Origin: an uncultured Pseudomonadota bacterium
Lineage (GTDB): Bacteria; Pseudomonadota; Gammaproteobacteria; Burkholderiales; Rhodocyclaceae
Length of the DNA stretch: 21,163 bases
NCBI GenBank assembly: GCA_946479855.1
Contig: CAMLHL010000053.1
Location: 1-21,163, forward strand
Reading direction: 5' to 3'
A program made the position numbers and the translations under genes. Positions 1-8,121 of the stretch are shown piece after piece (the first letter of the stretch is position 1; each line of letters opens with the position of its first letter). The notes below the pieces were generated by a model that was given only the letters and a program-made list of their open reading frames with translations, was not told the origin of the DNA and ran no database searches.

Positions 1-100
1 CAAACTGGCATCGGCTGGCCTAGGGCGACCGCGAATCTCGGCAAGCGAGCGGCAGTGCTACGGTCGACGGCATTTTCGGGCCTTTTTCAACAGTGCCGGC
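1..100. other. No gene recognised at window edge
   Basis: These 100 bases lie downstream of the minus-strand zinc-ribbon gene that stops at 101. I see no supported coding region, and no hairpin with a T tract that would be a convincing terminator. Any neighbouring gene must lie mostly outside the window. Confidence 0.5.
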
Positions 101-1150
101 TCAAGCTTCGCTCCGCTCCCGCGCCGCCGCCCCGCAGGCATGGCAGAAACGCGAAAAGGCGCTTTTGCGCTCGTTGCACATGCCGCAATGGTCGAACAGG
201 CAGATGCCGCAATGCGGGCAGTAGTCGATCGCGGGGTTGGTCAGGTCAACCGGCCGCTCGCAGCCGGGACAGACCTTCTTGGCCAGCCGGGCCAATGCGG
301 TGTCGTAGCTCAGTTCCTTGCGTCGCTCAACGTCGGGCAGCGCCTCGGCCAGTTTCTGCTTTTCCAGGTAGCGGTTCAGGGCGACGATGGCATAGCGGCC
401 GACCAGCACGGTGATGACAATGCCCACGACGTAGCGCACATAGCCGCCATAGCTCGGCAGGTAGGGCACCAACTCGACGAAGAAAGCGAACAGCGCAAAG
501 TAGATGAAGCCCCAGACAAAGGGCCACCATGTGCTTTGGCGCTTTTTGGCAAACAGCCAGCCAGCGACGACAAGCAGCGGCAAGGTCAGCGCCAGGCGGT
601 AGGCGAAGACCCGCAGCTCCTGGTGGCGCAGTTCGACCTCAAGCTTTTCCGTCGCTGACTTTTCCAGCTCGCGCAACTCGCGCTGCGCCCTGGCCTCGGC
701 CTGACGGGCATCGAGCAGGCGCTGCTGCTGGCGCTCGACTTCGGACAACGCCTTGCGTTCGAGTATCTTCAGCTCTTCCAGGGACTGCGTCCGCTCGATC
801 AGCTCGCTGTCCTGCTCCGGACGCTGGGTGGCATGGCGCGTCGCCAGCCAGTTGTTGAAGGTATCGCGCGCCGCCGCCGAGTTGGCGCGGGCACCGTTGA
901 GCTTCAGTTGCGCCTGGTCGCTGGCATCTTGCGCCGTCTGGCGCTGCTCCTGCATGGCCTTGAGTTTGCCGCGCAGTGACTCGGCGGCCGGCTTGTCGAT
1001 GAAATCTTCCTGCGTGTAGTAGGGCTCGACCTTGGGCAGGTTGTGCACGATGGTCCCGCCCAGCCCGATCAGGAAGCTGGCAAAGACGAAGGCGACAATC
1101 CACAGCCCGAAACGGAACCATTTTTCCGACAAACGCAGTGCCTTGCTCAT
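101..1150 (-). CDS. Membrane-anchored coiled-coil protein with C-terminal double zinc ribbon
   Basis: The 349-aa product has a first membrane segment at about residues 12-34. A long charged, Gln/Glu/Arg-rich helical stretch that looks like coiled coil follows at about 55-180. Three more hydrophobic segments lie at about 185-202, 207-228 and 237-257. The C-terminus carries four Cys pairs: C294/C297, C311/C314, C322/C325 and C336/C339. Their spacing is that of two tandem zinc ribbons, presumably in the cytoplasm. I do not recognise a named family, and the function is unknown. The start is well supported: GGAGG lies about 9 nt before the ATG, and that ATG overlaps the stop of the DUF808 gene by 4 bp (ATGA), so the two are co-transcribed and translationally coupled. 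An enzymatic role is not evident. Scaffolding or membrane quality control are only guesses. Confidence 0.85.
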   Translation of the reverse strand: MSKALRLSEKWFRFGLWIVAFVFASFLIGLGGTIVHNLPKVEPYYTQEDFIDKPAAESLRGKLKAMQEQRQTAQDASDQAQLKLNGARANSAAARDTFNNWLATRHATQRPEQDSELIERTQSLEELKILERKALSEVERQQQRLLDARQAEARAQRELRELEKSATEKLEVELRHQELRVFAYRLALTLPLLVVAGWLFAKKRQSTWWPFVWGFIYFALFAFFVELVPYLPSYGGYVRYVVGIVITVLVGRYAIVALNRYLEKQKLAEALPDVERRKELSYDTALARLAKKVCPGCERPVDLTNPAIDYCPHCGICLFDHCGMCNERKSAFSRFCHACGAAARERSEA

Positions 1151-2076
1151 GCCTCGTTTCCTCCACTGACCAATTTTTTTCGCGCCGCGCCGACTGTCTG
1201 CATGCCCAGCAAGGCCAGCGCCCCGCCGACCATGCCAAGCACGGCGTCGAGCAACAGCGCGACGACGCTGCCCAGCGCCCCGGCCATTTCGGCGACCTGG
1301 CCGATCGCGTGATGCAGCGGCGGCAGACCATGCGTCAGGATACCGCCGCCGACCAGGAACATCGCCGCCGTACCGACGACGGTCAGCGCCTTCATCAATT
1401 TCGGCGCCGCCAGCAGCAAGCCCTTGCCGATGGCCTGCGCCACCCCGCTGCTCTTCTGCAGCAACCAGGCACCGATATCGTCCAGCTTGATGATGCCGGC
1501 GACGATGCCATAAACGCCGATCGTCATGATCAGGCCGATGCCGGCCAGCACGGTCACTTGCGAAGCGAACGGCTGGCTGGCCACGGTGCCTAGCGCGATG
1601 ACGATGATTTCGGCCGAGAGCACGAAATCGGTGCGGATCGCCCCCTTGATTTTTGCCGCCTCAAAAGCGGCCAGATCGACCGTCGTGTCTGCCACTGCTG
1701 CCAGTTCCCCGGCATGACGCGCAGCATCGTCCTCGGCACCGTGCAGCCAGCGATGGGCCAGCTTCTCGACGCCCTCGAGACAGAGGTAGAGGCCACCGAC
1801 CATCAGCAGCGGAGTCACTGCCCAGGGCATCAAGGTGCTGATCGCCAGCGCCATCGGCACCAGGACCAGCTTGTTCTTCAGGGAGCCGACGGCCACCGCC
1901 CAGACCACCGGCAATTCGCGCTCGGCAGCCACGCCGGCCACCTGCTGCGCGTTCAGCGCCAGATCATCGCCCAGTACGCCGGCAGTTTTCTGGGCGGCGA
2001 CTTTGGTCAGCACCGCCACGTCGTCGAGGATCGAGGCGATATCGTCAAGCAGGGCAAGCAGGCTGGCTCCGGCCAT
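1147..2076 (-). CDS. DUF808 / YedI-family inner-membrane protein
   Basis: The 309-aa product begins MAGASLLALLDDIASILDDV, the typical opening of the DUF808 (YedI) family, followed by a KTAGVLGDDLA block. Several hydrophobic segments follow, at about residues 68-95, 150-190, 230-250 and 270-300. The middle contains the charged stretch KIKGAIRTDFVLSAEI, also typical of the family. The biochemical role of DUF808 proteins is not established. I chose the ATG at 2076 rather than an upstream ATG at 2142 because the family normally starts at MAGASL and the extra 22 residues look non-native. The gene heads a two-gene minus-strand unit with the zinc-ribbon gene and is divergent from parE, with a 195-bp gap between the two starts. 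Confidence 0.9.
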   Translation of the reverse strand: MAGASLLALLDDIASILDDVAVLTKVAAQKTAGVLGDDLALNAQQVAGVAAERELPVVWAVAVGSLKNKLVLVPMALAISTLMPWAVTPLLMVGGLYLCLEGVEKLAHRWLHGAEDDAARHAGELAAVADTTVDLAAFEAAKIKGAIRTDFVLSAEIIVIALGTVASQPFASQVTVLAGIGLIMTIGVYGIVAGIIKLDDIGAWLLQKSSGVAQAIGKGLLLAAPKLMKALTVVGTAAMFLVGGGILTHGLPPLHHAIGQVAEMAGALGSVVALLLDAVLGMVGGALALLGMQTVGAARKKLVSGGNEA

Positions 2077-2210
2077 GGAAACTTTCAGAGGGAATCGAAA
2101 ACCCGAGAATAGCGCAAGACGCCGCGGTTTTTGCCATGCCATCAGCTTACGCCATGCGCATCATCGCTGGCCGGCACGCTCATTTTCTGCGCCAGCGCCC
2201 CGATACCCGC

Positions 2211-2216
2211 TAAAAT
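2211..2216 (+). promoter_or_regulatory. Possible -10 element of parE promoter
   Basis: TAAAAT in the context gcTAAAATct resembles a sigma-70 -10 box. It lies about 55 nt before the parE ATG. No good -35 hexamer sits 16-18 nt upstream, so this is only a candidate. Confidence 0.3.
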
Positions 2217-2271
2217 CTGCCCTCTCCGCCTGCTGCGGTCGACCGCCTTTTTTGCCCTATTTCCAAAGCGC

Positions 2272-4220
<1,949 letters not shown>

Positions 4221-4221
<1 letters not shown>

Positions 4222-4517
4222 TGGCCACAACCTTCGTCATCGGCCACATCACCGTCAAGGATGCGGCCAAATGGGCCGAGTACCGCCGCAAGGTGCCGGC
4301 GACGCTGGCTCCCTGGCAGGCGAAACTGGTCTTTCGCGGCGAAAAACGGGCGGTGCTGGGAGGGGAATATCACCACGACGACACCGTCGTCATCAGCTTC
4401 CCGGATGCTGCTGCCGCCGACGGCTGGTTCAACTCAGCCGCCTATCAGGCCCTGATCCCGCTGCGCCAGGAAGCCGCGGACCTCGACCTGATCAGCTTTA
4501 CCGAACAAGCCGCATAG
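4221..4517 (+). CDS. DUF1330-family small protein
   Basis: The 98-aa product opens FVIGHITVKDAAKWAEYRRK and continues with a central WQAKLVFRGEK and a late SFPDAAAADGWFNSAAYQAL. This is the pattern of DUF1330, a ferredoxin-like alpha/beta barrel dimer related to antibiotic-monooxygenase-like folds. No catalytic residue can be assigned and the role is unknown. The ATG overlaps the parE stop by 1 bp (TGATG), so it is probably translated from the parE mRNA. Its last 20 bp overlap the 3' end of the convergent PilJ-domain gene. The link to ParE may be positional only. Confidence 0.85.
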
Positions 4518-5349
4518 CTTCGGCGTAATCCCGGGCGTATTGCGAACTGGCCAGATCGAGCACCTGGGCGATCCGCTCGCTGCTCGTCGCCACATTTTGC
4601 ACCGCCATGCCATCTCCCCGGCCGACCACGCCCAGGCGATTGATGGCGCTGTCGAAGAAGATCCATTGATTCTTGGCCAGGCCGATGGCGTCACGACTGG
4701 CCGAGGAATTCTCCCGGGCGGTCGCCAGTTCCTGCAGGCCGGTCGAGAACTCCTTGCGCGCCTGTTCGATGTCGACGATCACCCCCTGCGAGCGGTTGCC
4801 GCCTTGCGCTTGCAGATAGAGCCGCGCCAGGCGCTGGGACAGCATGTTGAGACGCGAGGACAGGTCGAGCAGGCGGCCGACCGGCGTTTCACCCTCGGCT
4901 TCGATCAGCATGCTCAGCTTGCCGGCATGGATCATCAGTTCGTCAGCCAGTTGATTGACGCGCTCGATGCTGGCCGGGCCGGGGATGTTTTTCAGGGCGA
5001 CACGCATCTCCTGCCAGAGCCCCTGGCTGCGCGCCAGCGTGCGCTGGACGTTCGGCTTTCCGGCATAGCGGCCCAGCCGGCTGAACTCGGCATCGATTTC
5101 GCTCGTCGACGCATCGATCTGCTGCAGGGCCTGTGGCGCATTCAGGCCCATGCCGGCCTGTTGGTAGAGCTTGGCCAGGCGCTGCGACTGCATGCGCAGC
5201 CGGCCGGCGCTGACAATGTCGCTGGCGATCAGACCGGAATCACCGGACTTTCCCACGGGCGATGCCGCTTGGGAAATCAATGGAAAGGCGCAGGCAAGGG
5301 CCAGCACGAGAACCGGAACAAGCCGGTGCCGAACAAGTGGTCGAGGCAT
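4498..5349 (-). CDS. Exported protein with two PilJ-type (NarX-like) sensor domains
   Basis: The 283-aa product has an N-terminal signal peptide: basic MPRPLVRHR, then a hydrophobic run ending near SQAA at about residue 29. Two copies follow of the motif of the type IV pili methyl-accepting transducer N-terminal domain: RMQSQRLAKLY at 52-62 and NMLSQRLARLY at 168-178. Each is the first helix of a four-helix periplasmic bundle. No transmembrane helix, HAMP, kinase or methyl-accepting domain follows, so this is a free-standing periplasmic sensor-like protein of unknown ligand. NarX/PilJ-type domains in known proteins bind small anions or contribute to surface sensing. I chose the ATG at 5349 because the signal peptide starts there; an in-frame GTG at 5391 adds an unlikely extension. 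The gene converges on the DUF1330 gene and is divergent from the radical SAM gene. Confidence 0.85.
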   Translation of the reverse strand: MPRPLVRHRLVPVLVLALACAFPLISQAASPVGKSGDSGLIASDIVSAGRLRMQSQRLAKLYQQAGMGLNAPQALQQIDASTSEIDAEFSRLGRYAGKPNVQRTLARSQGLWQEMRVALKNIPGPASIERVNQLADELMIHAGKLSMLIEAEGETPVGRLLDLSSRLNMLSQRLARLYLQAQGGNRSQGVIVDIEQARKEFSTGLQELATARENSSASRDAIGLAKNQWIFFDSAINRLGVVGRGDGMAVQNVATSSERIAQVLDLASSQYARDYAEAMRLVR

Positions 5350-5381
5350 CTCGAAGCAATGTGCAAAAGGGATGGGGGCAC

Positions 5382-5397
5382 ATTGGAGCACGCCAAT
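5382..5397. promoter_or_regulatory. Inverted repeat ATTGG-N6-CCAAT in divergent intergenic region
   Basis: A perfect 5-bp inverted repeat with a 6-bp spacer lies between the PilJ-domain gene and the radical SAM promoter. It could be an operator, but short repeats of this kind occur by chance. Confidence 0.25.
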
Positions 5398-5408
5398 ATT
5401 TCACGCCC

Positions 5409-5436
5409 TTTACAAGTGCGCCGCTTGCCCTATCAT
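5409..5436 (+). promoter_or_regulatory. Sigma-70 promoter of the radical SAM gene
   Basis: TTTACA (5409-5414), a 16-nt spacer and TATCAT (5431-5436) make a good sigma-70 promoter. The predicted start is near A5444, only about 3 nt before the ATG at 5447. Since no Shine-Dalgarno is visible, the transcript would be leaderless or nearly so. Confidence 0.6.
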
Positions 5437-5446
5437 TCGCCCCACC

Positions 5447-7357
5447 ATGCCCGACGCCACCCTCCGCATTCTCTCCGTCATCCCGCCGATGACGCAGCTC
5501 AACACCCCCTACCCGGCGACCGCTTACCTGACCGGTTTCCTGCGCTCGCGCGGCTTTCAGGCGGAGCAGACCGACCTGGCGCTGGCCCTGGTCCTCGATT
5601 TGCTCTCGCCGGCCGGCCTGCCGAAACTCAAGGCGGCGGCCGAGGAAATTCCCGGCAAGAAACGCTCGCATACGCTGAAGACCTTCCTCAACCAGTTCGA
5701 TCGCTACCAAGCCAGCATCGCCCCGGCCATCGCCCTGCTCCAGGGCCGCGACAGTTCGATCGCCCATCGCATCTGCAGCCGCGCCTTCCTGCCCGAAGGA
5801 CCACGCTTCGCCTCGCTCGACAATTACATCGACGAAGACGGCGGCGATCCGCTGGCCTGGGCTTTCGGTTCGCTCGGCATCCAGGACCGGGCGCGGCACC
5901 TGGCGACGCTCTATCTGGATGATCTCGCCGATGTGCTGCGCGAGGCCGTCGATACGCGTTTCGAGTTCGTCCGCTACGCCGAGTCGCTGGCCCAGAGCCA
6001 GGCCAGCTTCAATCCGCTGGCCACCGCTCTCGCCGCACCGAAAACGCTGGTCGATCAGACCCTTGAAAAATTGACCCTGGAAGCCGTCGACCGTAGCCAT
6101 CCGACCGTCGTGCTAGTTTCGGTGCCCTTTCCCGGCTCGGTCTATGGCGCCTTCCGCATCGCCCAGACGATCAAGGCCCGATATCCAAAGATCGTTACCG
6201 TGCTCGGCGGCGGCTACGTCAATACCGAGCTGCGCGAACTGGCCGAGCCGCGCGTCTTCGATTATTTCGACTACGTCACGCTCGACGATGGCGAAAAACC
6301 GCTGCTCGCGCTGTTCGAGCATCTCGCCGGCGAGCGCCCGCGGCTCAATCTCGTGCGCACCTTTGCCCGGGTCGATGGGGCCGTGCGCTACTTCAACAGC
6401 CAGGAGCCCGACATCCCGTTCGAGGAAGTCGGCACGCCGACCTGGGATGGCCTGCCGCTCGACCGCTACCTGTCACTGCTCGACATGCTCAATCCGATGC
6501 ACCGGCTGTGGTCGGATGGACACTGGAACAAGCTGACCGTCGCTCACGGCTGTTACTGGAAGAAATGCAGCTTCTGCGACGTCAGCCTCGACTACATCGG
6601 CCGCTACGACACCGCCAGCGCCCGGACACTGGTCGATCGCATTGAGCGCATCGTCGCGGAAACCGGCCATACCGGCTTTCATTTCGTCGATGAAGCCGCC
6701 CCCCCCAAGGCCTTGCGTGCACTGGCCGAGGAGTTGCAGCGGCGCAACCTGGCCATTTCGTGGTGGGGCAACATCCGCTTCGAAAAATCCTTCACCCCCG
6801 AGCTCTGCCTGCAACTCGCCGACAGCGGCTGCATTGCCGTTTCCGGCGGGCTGGAAGTCGCCTCCGACCGCCTGCTGCAACTGATGAAAAAAGGCGTCTC
6901 GGTCGACCAGGTCGCCCGTGTCACCCGCGCCTTCACCGATGCCGGCGTCCTGGTTCACGCCTACCTGATGTACGGCTTTCCGACACAAACCCAGCATGAC
7001 ACCGTCGATGCGCTGGAATACGTCCGCCAGTTGTTTGCCGAAGGCTGCATCCAGTCCGGCTACTTCCACCGCTTCGCCTGCACCGTGCATTCGCCGGTCG
7101 GCCAGAATCCGGCCGACTACGGCATCCGGCTGCAACCGCTGCCGCCCGGCAAGTTTGCGAAAAACGACGTGCAGTTCATCGACCCCACCGGCGTCGATCA
7201 CGACCGCCTCGGCAAGGCGCTGAACAAGGCGCTCTACAACTACATGCACGGCATCGGCCTGGACGAGGACGTCCGCGCCTGGTTCGACGAACGCGTGCCG
7301 AAGCCGCGTGTCGGCCGCCATTTCATCGCCAAGGCGCTGGGCGCCCGCGAGCACTGA
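5447..7357 (+). CDS. B12-binding-domain-like radical SAM protein
   Basis: The 636-aa product has an N-terminal helical part (about 1-210). A Rossmann-like segment of the cobalamin-binding type follows, with VVLVSVPFPGSVYG near 221 and VLGGGYVN near 253. The radical SAM core runs from about 360 to 560. The cluster-binding cysteines are C369, C374 and C377 in GCYWKKCSFC, a CX4CX2C spacing rather than the classic CX3CX2C; I recall this variant from other B12-type radical SAM proteins. An SGGLEVASDRLLQLMKKG block and a YLMYGFPTQT block are typical later strands of the barrel. The DxHxxG motif for base-off cobalamin is not visible, so B12 binding is uncertain. Substrate unknown. The downstream 122-aa gene starts 2 nt after the stop, so the two are almost certainly co-expressed. 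Confidence 0.88.
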   Translation: MPDATLRILSVIPPMTQLNTPYPATAYLTGFLRSRGFQAEQTDLALALVLDLLSPAGLPKLKAAAEEIPGKKRSHTLKTFLNQFDRYQASIAPAIALLQGRDSSIAHRICSRAFLPEGPRFASLDNYIDEDGGDPLAWAFGSLGIQDRARHLATLYLDDLADVLREAVDTRFEFVRYAESLAQSQASFNPLATALAAPKTLVDQTLEKLTLEAVDRSHPTVVLVSVPFPGSVYGAFRIAQTIKARYPKIVTVLGGGYVNTELRELAEPRVFDYFDYVTLDDGEKPLLALFEHLAGERPRLNLVRTFARVDGAVRYFNSQEPDIPFEEVGTPTWDGLPLDRYLSLLDMLNPMHRLWSDGHWNKLTVAHGCYWKKCSFCDVSLDYIGRYDTASARTLVDRIERIVAETGHTGFHFVDEAAPPKALRALAEELQRRNLAISWWGNIRFEKSFTPELCLQLADSGCIAVSGGLEVASDRLLQLMKKGVSVDQVARVTRAFTDAGVLVHAYLMYGFPTQTQHDTVDALEYVRQLFAEGCIQSGYFHRFACTVHSPVGQNPADYGIRLQPLPPGKFAKNDVQFIDPTGVDHDRLGKALNKALYNYMHGIGLDEDVRAWFDERVPKPRVGRHFIAKALGAREH

Positions 7358-7359
7358 TC

Positions 7360-7728
7360 ATGCGCGTCCGTGACGATACCCCGCCCACACCGCGCGGCAT
7401 CCGCATTGCGCTGATCTTCGCGCTGGCCGCCGAACGCCTGACCGCCTATTACGAATACGGCCAGTGGCTGACCGAAGCCCAGGGCGCCAGCCTTGCCGCC
7501 GACTGGCTGTCGCGTTCGAAAACCCTCCTGCCGCTGGCCGAACGCCGGCAGCTCTCCGCCCTCAGCGACCAGCTCGCCCGCCAGATCGCTGGCACGCTGT
7601 CGCGCGAAGCCGGCATGTACACCGCCCATGAAATGATGGAGTCCCTCGACCCCAACCACCACTCGGAAATCGCCGAGTCGCTGATGATCGAGTGCGAACG
7701 CCTGCTCGATCACGGACCCAGCGCCTGA
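7360..7728 (+). CDS. Hypothetical protein, radical SAM operon partner
   Basis: The 122-aa protein is mostly alpha-helical by composition, with no Cys pairs suited to metal binding, no signal peptide and no membrane segment. Blocks such as [16 protein letters not shown] and [10 protein letters not shown] could be helices of a small bundle. I do not recognise the family. Its ATG follows the radical SAM stop by 2 nt with no room for a separate promoter, so it is co-transcribed and may act as an accessory or substrate protein of that enzyme. The partnership is inferred from position only. Confidence 0.75.
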   Translation: MRVRDDTPPTPRGIRIALIFALAAERLTAYYEYGQWLTEAQGASLAADWLSRSKTLLPLAERRQLSALSDQLARQIAGTLSREAGMYTAHEMMESLDPNHHSEIAESLMIECERLLDHGPSA

Positions 7729-7766
7729 CAGGCACATGGCAATCGATTACCTCCCGGCCCCACGCG

Positions 7767-7955
7767 ATCACGCCGGAACAGGCAGCCAATCGCTGTCAGC
7801 CATTCACCCGGGCCGATTCGTCTACGACCCGCCGTTTTGGCGGCACGCGACGCGGACTGGCGATCGGTCGTCACCAGGTGGAAATGCTGGGTGGCCGCAT
7901 CAGGGTGGAAAGCGAATGGGGCGTCGGCAGCACTTTCCATGTCGCCGTACGCCGC
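7767..7955 (+). pseudogene. Relic of a histidine-kinase HATPase_c domain
   Basis: The reading frame encodes [17 protein letters not shown], then [19 protein letters not shown], then [20 protein letters not shown]. This is the C-terminal half of a hybrid-kinase-type ATP-binding domain: the F box, the G2 box, and the GVGSTF end. The N and G1 boxes, dimerisation domain and any sensor are absent. The G2 box has GTRRGL where the family has GTGLGL, which would destroy ATP binding. The open frame continues from 7692 within the upstream gene to 8033, with no proper start or ribosome site. It is therefore a decayed fragment, perhaps left by a lost kinase gene between the radical SAM operon and parC. 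Translation of a small functional peptide is unlikely. Confidence 0.75.
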
Positions 7956-8054
7956 AACAGCGCAAGCACTGACCGCCGCCAGGGTAGCGCTTCACTGGCG
8001 ATGAAACTTGCCGAACATGCCGAACTGGCCTGATTCGCCGGATCGCCTCCCGCT

Positions 8055-8101
8055 GCAGGCGCGGCGCGCCAGTGACTGACTTGAAGTAAGATCGCGCCTG
8101 C
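8055..8101. repeat. 9-bp inverted repeat upstream of parC
   Basis: GCAGGCGCG at 8055-8063 and its exact reverse complement at 8093-8101 are separated by 29 nt and end 20 nt before the parC ATG. As RNA it could form a leader hairpin; as DNA it could be an operator. High local GC makes chance possible. Confidence 0.35.
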
Positions 8102-8121
8102 CCGTCGTTATAGCGCCCAAC

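Noticed and set aside
55..70. Shared 12-mer CTACGGTCGACG at about 58 and 10537 as a possible dispersed repeat
   Set aside because: The match is short and the flanks differ; without genome-wide counts it cannot be separated from chance.
4540..5922. 460-codon plus-strand frame spanning the PilJ-domain gene and the radical SAM start
   Set aside because: It crosses two real genes and a promoter, and its composition is that of a shadow frame.
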